Below, piece after piece: positions 32,085-40,494 of a stretch of 64,000 bases of DNA (its first letter is position 1; each line of letters begins with the position of its first letter). A program made the translations under genes and the position numbers. Source of the stretch: Acidobacteriota bacterium (GTDB lineage: Bacteria; Acidobacteriota; Terriglobia; Terriglobales; Acidobacteriaceae). A model generated the notes under the pieces. That model saw only the letters and a program-made list of their open reading frames with translations. It was not told where the DNA came from and did not search any database. The DNA is taken from the NCBI GenBank assembly GCA_013289795.1, contig JABCZH010000008.1:186001-250000 (forward strand). The letters are read 5' to 3'.

Positions 32085-35000
32085 CTACCAACGGGCTTTT
32101 CCTGGCGGATCATCGCTAACCGTGTACATCTGCCCGTTGCGAAGATACATGCGCTGCAACTCTTGCTGATTAAACGGACGCGCCCCGCGGCGGCCGAGCA
32201 CCGCTATCTGGTTGCCGCTCTCATCTACACCGCGATCGCGGTCGGTACCTTTTGAAATCGCCAGCGCCGGGCCTGCGGTATGGCGGCCGGCAATCAGTTT
32301 CGGCGTAGGGCGTGGGCTGAACCCGGCGAAGTTGGGATTATCGGTGGGAGAAAACAACTGAATGACACGCAGCCCGTTCTTGCCGTCGGCGATGTAGGCA
32401 AACAGTTCCGATGAGACCATGCCCAGCTTCACGTCGTTGACGTCGTTCATGACGCCATTCGCATTGAAGACTTGATCCAGCTTCGGCTGCTCGGGACGCT
32501 CGATGTCCACGATGGCCACGCCTTGCTTGCCGGCGGAAACGTAGGCGTAGGTGCGGGCCACATAAATGTTGCGGGCGTCTTCGATCTGAACTCTGGCTCC
32601 GTCAATCGGCAATGGGTGGTCGAGGTGCGTGATGTCGAAAACCTTCAATCCCTCACGATCGACGATGAAAGCATAGCGGAACTGTACGGCGATTCCGTGC
32701 GGATCATTCAGATATGGCGTGCCAACCTGCGCCACCAGTTCCGGCTTCAGCGGGTTGTTGAGGTTCACCACGGCCAGGCCAGCATCGCAAAGAATATAGG
32801 CGTAGGTGCCGACGATGGTGATTCGGCGCGCGCCCTTCAGCGTCCCGTTAGGATTGAAAGCCAACGCGCGCTTCAGGAAATTGTCGTTCGGATCGCCATT
32901 GAGCAGTGTGCCCACGCCCGGACTTCTGCTTTTCAAGTTCGGATCGCCGATCACGACCAGGCCTTCCTCTTTGTCCGCAACGTAAAGGAAGCCATACATC
33001 AGGTGGATCGACTGTTCTTCATTTTCCGGGCGGTGAGTGCGCAAGGGATCGACTGCCAAAGTTGTGGGTGTTGCCACCGCTGCCGCGTATTTGGTGGGAA
33101 CGTAGAAACGCTGACCAATTGGCGACACCGGCGCCGTGATCGTACGCTGAGAAATATCTTTGTCGTCGATGTTGGCGATGTCATAGACGCGAAGGCCTCG
33201 CTTCCCCATGGCAGCGTACAGGTATTCGCCGCGTGCTTGGACGTCCAACACTTCCGAGCCGGCATGTCCGTAGGCTTCCTTCAACTCGTTGTGATTGCTC
33301 AGGTGCCTCTTGTAATTGTCCGGATACGCCAGCCTTTGCAGATCGCTGCCAATGACCGCGGGAGGTTCATCATGTTCGGTGACCGCGACGGCTTCGTATC
33401 CCTTCGCGCCCGTGGCCACGTAGATGTAGCGGCCCATGAAATTCATATAGTTGGTGCCGAGAAGCAGCAACTGGGTCAGCCAGGCGTTGTTATCGCCGGC
33501 TTTCGAAACGTGGCAGTCGGTGCAGCCTTTGGTTTCTTTCGCGCGCACGGTATGAGGGACGAAGGTGCTGAACGCCTGTCCGCTGAACCCCTCAGCGGAA
33601 ACGGTTTGCTGCTGATAGTAGATCCAGTCGCGATTGTTGTTCTGCGAACTGACCAGCACCGCACAGGCCGAGCGCACCGGAGCGACGCGGTGCCCGGTGA
33701 CGGTGCCGTCGATCGCCAGGCTGAACACATCATCCCGCAGGACCTGGAAATCGTATGAAGTCCAATTGCGGGTGGTGAGGCCCTCGTTGTGCAGCATCGG
33801 CATCTTTTGATTCGCGACCATGGGCAGATGGCAGCCATAGCAGGTCGGCGCCCAGGAACTGTGGCAGGCATAACACGTCATCTCGCTGTTTGGGTGGGCG
33901 AGTTCGGACTGATCGCCTTTGGCATCACCCCAGGTGATGGCGTCTTTCTGGATGGTTTTCGCGAGTCGTGATTTCTCGCTGTAATGCGAATTGCCCGGAG
34001 TGATGGAATCGAGGACTTGCACCACTTCCCACCGCTGGTTTTGCTCGAGCATCGAACGCTGGAAGAGCTTGCCGCCATCCCAGTAAAAGCGGCGTTCACC
34101 CCAGGGAGTGCGAAGGCCGGCCAGGTCGGTGCCGCTGGCGGGCGCGGCGATTCCTGATGTGCGCAGAGTGGTGCGTTGTTGAATGGTGCCGTGGCAATCC
34201 ACGCAATCGACTTCGATTGCGTTTCGCGTCTCTCCGTAGAGTTTGCCATTGCCGTGATTGTCCTGGGTAAAGTGGCAGTCGATGCAGTGCATGCCTTTTT
34301 CCAGGTGGATGTCTTTCAGGTGAACGGCTTTCTTAAACTTGTCGGGATCGGTGAATGAAACTTGCCTGCCGTCGGAATCCAGCAAGTTGCCTTTTCGATC
34401 GTGCTCGAAGACCGCACGGAAAATCCAGCCGTGACTGTGGAAGTCGGCGAACTGGGTGTTGTTGAGTTGGCTGTTGAATTCCGGCGTTCCTGTCTTCTCC
34501 AGGAAATTTACATCTGCCCAGTTGCCACGGATGGCGGCGCGTTCCGGATCGCGTTGCTGGATCTGCTGCTGTTCCTTCGCGCTGGGATGGCGCTGCTCCT
34601 TGGGATACATCTTGTCGCCATCGACTTCGTTGTCCCACCAGGTGTAGCCAAAATAAGTCGCCACCATGTTGGTGCCGGGATGGATATGGCACACAATGCA
34701 CTGGCTCGAAGGGATGGAGCGGGTGAATGCGTGTTTGAGGGGATGTCCGGATTCGTTCTTGGGAATGGTTGGATCAACCGTCGCGGCCTGCCCCAGATTG
34801 CCCCCGACCGCGTAATGTCCCGAATGTTCCGGCGAGCGATCATTGGCGTAGATCACGTGGCAGGCGCTACATCCGCTGGCCCGGTAATCACCCGGTTGAT
34901 CATTCGTTCCTGGGAATGAGAGCAATGGGTCCAGCAGCCGCGTCTTTTGCAAGCCGAGAACGGTGGGATCTGTGCGCAGTAACGTTCCGAAGCCGCGCTC

Positions 35001-35858
35001 GCCGAGTTTCACATCTGGCTTCCCTGGTTCTTCTTCGAGGCTCGGAATTCCAACCTCGGGTTTCTTTTCGCCGCCACGCTCGAAGATTCGCAGAACGTTG
35101 CCGGGCTGAGAAACTTCCCAGCGCTGAATCGGTTCCAGATAAGGCAGCACACCCTTGACGCGGGTTTCCTCCGCAGTGGGTGGCGGGAAGGTTTGCAGCC
35201 GTTGGGGAGTACCGTCGGTGGCATAGCTCTCGCCGAAGTGGGGATTCTTCAGCGGGATGGCCCCATTGTTGTAGAGGGCAGCGCCCCAAAGCATGGCGCC
35301 GTGAGTCATCATGCTGGTGCGTACGCGCTGGACTTCGGCCGTGTGGCATCCCGAGCGGCCGCAGGTTTGCTCCGCCACTCGCAGATCTCCTGGATTCACA
35401 AACTTGATGTACTCCGCGTCCTCCTTCAACCAATTGGTGTAGGCGCGAACGGGATTAGCGGAGCTATCGGCATCGCGGGCGAAGCGAGGGCGCGGATGCG
35501 CCTGCCGGGTAATTTCCTGGTACTGCGGCGAGCCTTGCGCAACACCGGCGGGTAGCGCGGTCTCGGCATCTCCTCCATGACAGTCTGTGCAACCCAGGCG
35601 CACAGTTCCCCGGGTGTGCATGGTCGGACTGTCCATGGGGTTATGGCAGGTTACACAACCTGCCGATCTCTGCTGCGCTTCTTCTAGCGAGTCTCCAAGC
35701 CCGGGCGAGCTTTGTTCAACGCCTGTCTGTGGCAGGAATTCTGCGACATGCACTGGCGCAGCAGTCTTGCCGGGAAGGTCGAACAGAGCCAGGGCTGCAC
35801 AGACGAATGTTGCTGCTGCCAGCACTTGTCCTAATCGTTGCCAAGAAAAACGCTGCAT
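32085..35858 (-). CDS. Exported ten-heme cytochrome c with C-terminal LVIVD beta-propeller
   Basis: A 1257-residue protein. An N-terminal hydrophobic segment ([17 protein letters not shown]) is a signal peptide or anchor. Over about 65-770 it carries nine CXXCH (CVTCH, CTDCH, CSACH, CIVCH, CIDCH, CVDCH, CYACH, CYGCH, CTDCH) and one CX4CH (CGRSGCH). From about 840 on come roughly six LVIVD-type blades ([111 protein letters not shown]). Heme proteins with surface propellers are candidates for outer-surface electron transfer. It begins 9 bp after the barrel gene and is probably co-transcribed with it. It differs from OmcB/MtrC types in having the propeller. Confidence 0.87.
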   Translation of the reverse strand: MQRFSWQRLGQVLAAATFVCAALALFDLPGKTAAPVHVAEFLPQTGVEQSSPGLGDSLEEAQQRSAGCVTCHNPMDSPTMHTRGTVRLGCTDCHGGDAETALPAGVAQGSPQYQEITRQAHPRPRFARDADSSANPVRAYTNWLKEDAEYIKFVNPGDLRVAEQTCGRSGCHTAEVQRVRTSMMTHGAMLWGAALYNNGAIPLKNPHFGESYATDGTPQRLQTFPPPTAEETRVKGVLPYLEPIQRWEVSQPGNVLRIFERGGEKKPEVGIPSLEEEPGKPDVKLGERGFGTLLRTDPTVLGLQKTRLLDPLLSFPGTNDQPGDYRASGCSACHVIYANDRSPEHSGHYAVGGNLGQAATVDPTIPKNESGHPLKHAFTRSIPSSQCIVCHIHPGTNMVATYFGYTWWDNEVDGDKMYPKEQRHPSAKEQQQIQQRDPERAAIRGNWADVNFLEKTGTPEFNSQLNNTQFADFHSHGWIFRAVFEHDRKGNLLDSDGRQVSFTDPDKFKKAVHLKDIHLEKGMHCIDCHFTQDNHGNGKLYGETRNAIEVDCVDCHGTIQQRTTLRTSGIAAPASGTDLAGLRTPWGERRFYWDGGKLFQRSMLEQNQRWEVVQVLDSITPGNSHYSEKSRLAKTIQKDAITWGDAKGDQSELAHPNSEMTCYACHSSWAPTCYGCHLPMVANQKMPMLHNEGLTTRNWTSYDFQVLRDDVFSLAIDGTVTGHRVAPVRSACAVLVSSQNNNRDWIYYQQQTVSAEGFSGQAFSTFVPHTVRAKETKGCTDCHVSKAGDNNAWLTQLLLLGTNYMNFMGRYIYVATGAKGYEAVAVTEHDEPPAVIGSDLQRLAYPDNYKRHLSNHNELKEAYGHAGSEVLDVQARGEYLYAAMGKRGLRVYDIANIDDKDISQRTITAPVSPIGQRFYVPTKYAAAVATPTTLAVDPLRTHRPENEEQSIHLMYGFLYVADKEEGLVVIGDPNLKSRSPGVGTLLNGDPNDNFLKRALAFNPNGTLKGARRITIVGTYAYILCDAGLAVVNLNNPLKPELVAQVGTPYLNDPHGIAVQFRYAFIVDREGLKVFDITHLDHPLPIDGARVQIEDARNIYVARTYAYVSAGKQGVAIVDIERPEQPKLDQVFNANGVMNDVNDVKLGMVSSELFAYIADGKNGLRVIQLFSPTDNPNFAGFSPRPTPKLIAGRHTAGPALAISKGTDRDRGVDESGNQIAVLGRRGARPFNQQELQRMYLRNGQMYTVSDDPPGKARW

Positions 35859-35867
35859 AGCTTAAGC

Positions 35868-38075
35868 TCAGAACGTCAGCTTTATGGTTGTAAAGCCGGA
35901 GACTAACACTCGCTTGTTGTAGATGTCTTCAAATCCTGCGCCCGGTACTAGGTTCGATACTCCCGCCGTGATCACGATATTTTCAGTCAATGGCGGCCGA
36001 TATTGAAGGCCAATCCCCGTATCCGTGCCAATGCTGTGCCGAATGTGATTTTGGAACAGGAGGATTTGCAGGGGCTCGGTCCGGTCAAACTGAAGATAGT
36101 TCGCATTGACGAAAGCCTTCAGCTTGGGGGTCACATTGAAATCAGCGCCAACGTTGAATATGTAAACTCCGGGGTTAACGAAATTCGCCTGGCCTTCCTC
36201 TTTGTTGCTGCGCAGGCTGACCAGCAGGCTGCCGGGATTGGTGAGCGCGACTCCCGTGCTGGTCAGGCGAATGCCTTGCTGATCGAAAAAGCTGAAGGCG
36301 CCACCGGCAAACTGGGTTTCATCCACGATGGTGTCGAAGCCGTGCGCGGTTCCACTGCGCCCGCTCAGTCCGAGCGCGTTAGAGCGATCAGCGGAGTCGC
36401 CGGAGGCCCAGAAAAAAGACGTCCGGAAGCGTGCCCAATCCTTGTCGACCGACAATTCCAGCGCCGCCATTCTGCCGTTGATGTCGACGCGCCTCCCCGC
36501 GATGGGATTGAGAGTGTCATGACCCAGCGCCTGATAGAAAGCATGACTCACATTCAGCCGCTTGATATGACCGTTGCTGGCCCAGCCTAGATAGTAGGCG
36601 CGAATGCCGTGCTGAAGAATGCCATCGTTTACTACCAGCCCGACCGGCGCGGGCCGAACGAGGAATCCATTGTCGTCGAAGTGAATCGTGGGATCGTCGC
36701 GGTTGTAATGGAAACTGAATTCCGTGGTGTAACCTTTGAAAAACGAGTCCTGGATGTACACGTTCCCGATGTAAACCTGTTGATGGCGAGGCTCGAAGGT
36801 ATTCAGGCCGCTGTTGGTGTTCTTCTCCAGAAAATAGAAATACGCGAGGTTGTAGTTGATCCGGTTGGAACGCAGATTTCCGAAGACGCGGACTCCGGGC
36901 TGCTCCTCGGCGAAAATAAAGCCGCGAAAATCGCTGACGAATTGCTGGATCCCCGCGCGGATGGAGACAAAGTCGAAGTTTGGCCCCAGGTCATGGATCT
37001 TGGCCTCGACAAATCCTTCTTGCAGACCGATGTGGGTGTCGAAGCGGTTGGTGCCGTCGCGAACGTCAATGTTGACCAGCCCGCGCTCGCGCGTTTGCAG
37101 AAAATTCAGATTGAATTCCGGCGTAAAGCGAATGCGGAAATCAATCGGGCGAAAACTCGTGTCCCCTTCAAACAGATCGAAGGACAAACGAAAACTCTGC
37201 GAGGCGGAACCCTGTTCACCGCGGCCGAAGAAGTCGGCGCTGTCGGCTTGCTCGGCGGATACACCGCTGGGCACAGGCAGGCGGCGCACATCCAAACCGG
37301 TGATGCTCGTCCCGGTGAAGTTGAAGAACCAAGTCTGGCCGAAGATCGGTTGGTCTCCCTTGAGCCGGTTGCGATTGAACGGGTCGTACCAATGATGCTT
37401 GGTGTAGGGAAACTCGCCGCCTTTGCCGTAACGGTCCCACGCCGGCATGGGGACATCCCAGCGATCGGGTTCCTTGGCGAAGTTTGCCGAGTCTGGCGGC
37501 ACTTGCTCGGGAGCAATTCCCAGCGGCCCAGGCGATGAAGACGGTTGTGCGGTTCGCAGTCCAGGATAAGAGCCGGTCGGCGATGGCGGTTGCGCCGGGG
37601 GCGAGGGTACAGCGCCGGGAATCCCGGATGGCCCTTTTGTCGGGATGGTCCCGCCAGCTGTCGCAGCTAACTCGAGATTCTTGGTTTCCGGACCCTTAAT
37701 TCGGAGACCGGCGAGATCGACGAGCTGAAATCCATCTTTCTCAGCCTTGAGTTCGTAGCTTCCCGGCGCCAGATCCAATAATCGGAAGACGCCCTCTGCA
37801 TCTGTCAATGTTTCGCCAACCGCAACGGCTCCCTGCAGCAGGCTGATCTTGACTCCGGGGATGCCCAGCTTGGTTTGCGAGTCGCTTACCCTACCTTGCA
37901 GGGACGCGGCGTTGCGGGGAATGTGGCCGGGAATCCGCTGCGCCGAAGAGGTTGGAGGAACGCCGGACTTCTCCTGGCCCAGGCCCGCAACTGGCAATGC
38001 CAGAATGCACAAGAAGGCGGCGTAAGAAGGCCATGACCTCATGAACAGTGACGCTCGCGCCAGGTCCATCTTCAT
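35868..38075 (-). CDS. Outer-membrane beta-barrel with carboxypeptidase-regulatory-like domain
   Basis: A 735-residue exported protein. After the signal peptide (SYAAFLCILALPVAGLGQ) there is a CarboxypepD_reg/CnaB-like domain (LQGRVSDSQTKLGIPGVKIS; GSYELKAEKDGFQLVDLAGL), a Pro/Gly/Ser-rich linker (about 140-195), then a region rich in alternating aromatic/hydrophobic strands up to a terminal Phe (TTIKLTF), the usual mark of an outer-membrane barrel. Motifs such as FPYTKHHWYDPFNRNRLKGD suggest a specific but unnamed family. There is no TonB plug. Directly followed by the ten-heme LVIVD cytochrome, it may form a porin-cytochrome pair. Confidence 0.8.
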   Translation of the reverse strand: MKMDLARASLFMRSWPSYAAFLCILALPVAGLGQEKSGVPPTSSAQRIPGHIPRNAASLQGRVSDSQTKLGIPGVKISLLQGAVAVGETLTDAEGVFRLLDLAPGSYELKAEKDGFQLVDLAGLRIKGPETKNLELAATAGGTIPTKGPSGIPGAVPSPPAQPPSPTGSYPGLRTAQPSSSPGPLGIAPEQVPPDSANFAKEPDRWDVPMPAWDRYGKGGEFPYTKHHWYDPFNRNRLKGDQPIFGQTWFFNFTGTSITGLDVRRLPVPSGVSAEQADSADFFGRGEQGSASQSFRLSFDLFEGDTSFRPIDFRIRFTPEFNLNFLQTRERGLVNIDVRDGTNRFDTHIGLQEGFVEAKIHDLGPNFDFVSIRAGIQQFVSDFRGFIFAEEQPGVRVFGNLRSNRINYNLAYFYFLEKNTNSGLNTFEPRHQQVYIGNVYIQDSFFKGYTTEFSFHYNRDDPTIHFDDNGFLVRPAPVGLVVNDGILQHGIRAYYLGWASNGHIKRLNVSHAFYQALGHDTLNPIAGRRVDINGRMAALELSVDKDWARFRTSFFWASGDSADRSNALGLSGRSGTAHGFDTIVDETQFAGGAFSFFDQQGIRLTSTGVALTNPGSLLVSLRSNKEEGQANFVNPGVYIFNVGADFNVTPKLKAFVNANYLQFDRTEPLQILLFQNHIRHSIGTDTGIGLQYRPPLTENIVITAGVSNLVPGAGFEDIYNKRVLVSGFTTIKLTF

Positions 38076-38159
38076 CGCCAGAACTGATATCGCTTTCTTA
38101 TGACCACAACCGGATGGGGCTAAGTCCTATCACAACCATGGCGCGGCAGCAAGGGTTGC

Positions 38160-38187
38160 TTGACTTTGTCCCAAGGGGGCGGATAAT
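38160..38187 (+). promoter_or_regulatory. Candidate sigma-70 promoter of the pentose phosphate operon
   Basis: TTGACT (38160-38165), a 16-bp spacer and GATAAT (38182-38187) make a near-consensus promoter in the 303-bp gap before tkt. The leader would be about 185 nt long. The rest of the gap shows no further feature I can support. Confidence 0.5.
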
Positions 38188-38378
38188 GGGCGGCACGGAT
38201 AATCGTGAATCTGGCCGTTCTCTCTGATTCCTGGTCCATCCCTAACGGTTTGCGGCGCTGGATGGAAGTCGTGGTTTTGGGACGCGGCTGTAACGCGGCG
38301 CATTTGAAGAGCTGGCTCTAGTCATATCCGTTCAGCGAGGTTGGTCGGGCAATCAACACAAGAATCCGCGAGGTGCTT

Positions 38379-40463
38379 ATGGCTGCAAATCCGCAAGTGG
38401 TGCTAACCAACGCCCAGTTGGACGAGCTCTGTATCAACACCATTCGCACCCTTTGCATGGATGCGGTGCAAAAGGCCAACTCTGGCCATCCCGGCACGCC
38501 GATGGCGATGGCGCCGGTAGCGTACGCGCTGTGGCAGCGAGTTCTGCGTTTTGATCCCCAGGATCCCATCTGGCCCAACCGTGATCGCTTTGTGCTTTCG
38601 ATGGGCCATGCCTCGACGTTGCTGTATTCCATGCTGTGCCTCTGCCAGGTGAAGGCAGTCGACTCCGCTTACGAACGGCTCGGAGAACTGTCGGTGAAGC
38701 CGTCCGACCTGGAGCGGTTTCGTCAGTTGGATAGCAAATGTCCGGGACATCCCGAATACCGCTGGACTTCGGGAATTGAGACCACTACCGGGCCACTCGG
38801 ACAGGGCGTAGCAACCAGCGTGGGCATGGCTATGGCTGGCAAATGGCTCGCCGAGCATTTCAATCGGCCAGATTTTGAAATGTTCAACTACAACGTTTAC
38901 GCGCTTTGCGGAGACGGCTGCATGATGGAGGGAGTTTCGGGCGAAGCGGCCTCGTTGGCGGGGCATCTCCAGCTTTCCAATCTGTGCTGGATCTATGACA
39001 ACAACAAGATCACCATCGAAGGCAACACGTCCTGGGCGTTCAGCGATGACGTCGCGACCCGGTTTATCGGCTACGGCTGGAATGTGACCCGCGTCGGCGA
39101 TGCCAATGATCAGGAAGTGCTCGCACGGGCCTTCAAGACATTTCAAAAAACCACCGACCGGCCCACGCTCATCATTGTGGACAGCCATATCGCCTACGGA
39201 TCGCCCCACAAGCAGGACACCAGCGCCGCTCACGGAGAACCGCTAGGCGAGGAGGAAATCCGGCTGACCAAGCGGAATTATGGCTGGCCTGAGAACGCCA
39301 AGTTTTACATACCCGAGGGTGTGTATGAACACTTCCAGGCAGGTGTTGGCGAACGTGGACATGATCAGCGGCAGAGTTGGATGGCACAGTTAAAGGAATA
39401 CGAGAAGAAGTATCCCGAACTCGCTTTGCAGCTTGACCAGATGCAAACTCGCAAGCTGCCTGCCGGCTGGGATCAGAATCTCCCGGTTTTCCCGCCCGAC
39501 GAAAAGGGAGTGGCTGGCCGAGACGCCTCGGCGAAAGTGGAGAATGCGTTCGCAAAGAATATACCGTGGCTGATTGGTGGCGCGGCCGACCTTGCTCCCT
39601 CGACGAAAACCCGGCTCACCTTCGACGGAGCGGGAGACTTTCTGGCTGGCAGTTATGGGGGCCGCAATCTCCACTTCGGAATCCGTGAGCACGCGATGGC
39701 CTCGATTCTAAATGGACTTGCGCTGTCGAAAATTCGACCATTCGGTGCCGGCTTCCTGATCTTCAGCGACTACTCGCGACCTGCCATCCGGTTGGCCGCG
39801 TTAATGGAAATTCCGACAATCTACATTTTCACTCACGATTCCATCGGAGTCGGCGAAGATGGCCCGACCCACCAACCCGTGGAGCAGTTGGCTTCGCTGC
39901 GCGCAATTCCAGGGCTGATCACACTGCGGCCGGGCGATGCCAATGAAACGCTCGAAGCCTGGAAGTTTATTCTGCAATTGCGCCATGACCCCGCCGTGCT
40001 GATTGTGGCGCGCCAGGCCTTGCCGACGTTGGATCGCTCGAAGTACGCTCCGGCTTCGGGACTGGCGAAGGGCGCTTACGTGTTGGCAGATGCCTCAAGC
40101 GGCAAGCCTGAAGTGATCCTGATGGCGAGCGGCAGCGAGGTGTATCTGGCCGTAGCCGCGTTTGAAACGCTCAAAGCGGAAGGCATCAAGGCGCGAGTCG
40201 TGAGTATGCCGTCGTGGGAGGTTTTCGAGCATCAGAGCGAAGCGTATCGTGAGAGCGTGCTTCCTTCCGATGTGGAGGCCCGGGTTTCCGTGGAGCAAGC
40301 ATCCATCTTCGGGTGGGGGCAGTATGTCGGGCGGAAAGGACGCCGCATCGGGATGAAGACGTTCGGTGCCTCTGCGCCACTGAAGGAATTGCAGAAGAAA
40401 TACGGCTTCACGCCGGAAGCCATCGTCTCCGCCGCCAAAGAAACACTTAACGGAGCTAGATAG
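38379..40463 (+). CDS. tkt: Transketolase
   Basis: Thiamine-diphosphate enzyme moving two-carbon units between pentose, triose and hexose phosphates. The 694-residue length is usual. Diagnostic stretches: NSGHPGTPMAMAPVAYALW (N-terminal substrate/TPP region), TTGPLGQGVATSVGMAMA, the TPP motif CGDGCMMEGVSGEAASLAGH through IYDNNKITIEG, IREHAMASILNGLAL (pyrimidine domain with the catalytic Glu), and THDSIGVGEDGPTHQPVEQL. ATG 38379 is preferred over a GTG two codons earlier. First gene of an operon with tal-pgi, gnd and zwf; the next gene starts about 30 bp on. Confidence 0.96.
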   Translation: MAANPQVVLTNAQLDELCINTIRTLCMDAVQKANSGHPGTPMAMAPVAYALWQRVLRFDPQDPIWPNRDRFVLSMGHASTLLYSMLCLCQVKAVDSAYERLGELSVKPSDLERFRQLDSKCPGHPEYRWTSGIETTTGPLGQGVATSVGMAMAGKWLAEHFNRPDFEMFNYNVYALCGDGCMMEGVSGEAASLAGHLQLSNLCWIYDNNKITIEGNTSWAFSDDVATRFIGYGWNVTRVGDANDQEVLARAFKTFQKTTDRPTLIIVDSHIAYGSPHKQDTSAAHGEPLGEEEIRLTKRNYGWPENAKFYIPEGVYEHFQAGVGERGHDQRQSWMAQLKEYEKKYPELALQLDQMQTRKLPAGWDQNLPVFPPDEKGVAGRDASAKVENAFAKNIPWLIGGAADLAPSTKTRLTFDGAGDFLAGSYGGRNLHFGIREHAMASILNGLALSKIRPFGAGFLIFSDYSRPAIRLAALMEIPTIYIFTHDSIGVGEDGPTHQPVEQLASLRAIPGLITLRPGDANETLEAWKFILQLRHDPAVLIVARQALPTLDRSKYAPASGLAKGAYVLADASSGKPEVILMASGSEVYLAVAAFETLKAEGIKARVVSMPSWEVFEHQSEAYRESVLPSDVEARVSVEQASIFGWGQYVGRKGRRIGMKTFGASAPLKELQKKYGFTPEAIVSAAKETLNGAR

Positions 40464-40494
40464 CTCCCGCAGTATTCGTCGAATGGAGAAAAAT

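Noticed and set aside
32472-33758. A 428-codon open frame on the + strand
   Set aside because: Antisense to the LVIVD half of the ten-heme cytochrome gene; its repetitive look mirrors the propeller repeats on the other strand.
36609-37538. A 309-codon open frame on the + strand
   Set aside because: Antisense to the outer-membrane barrel gene, without signal peptide or domain.
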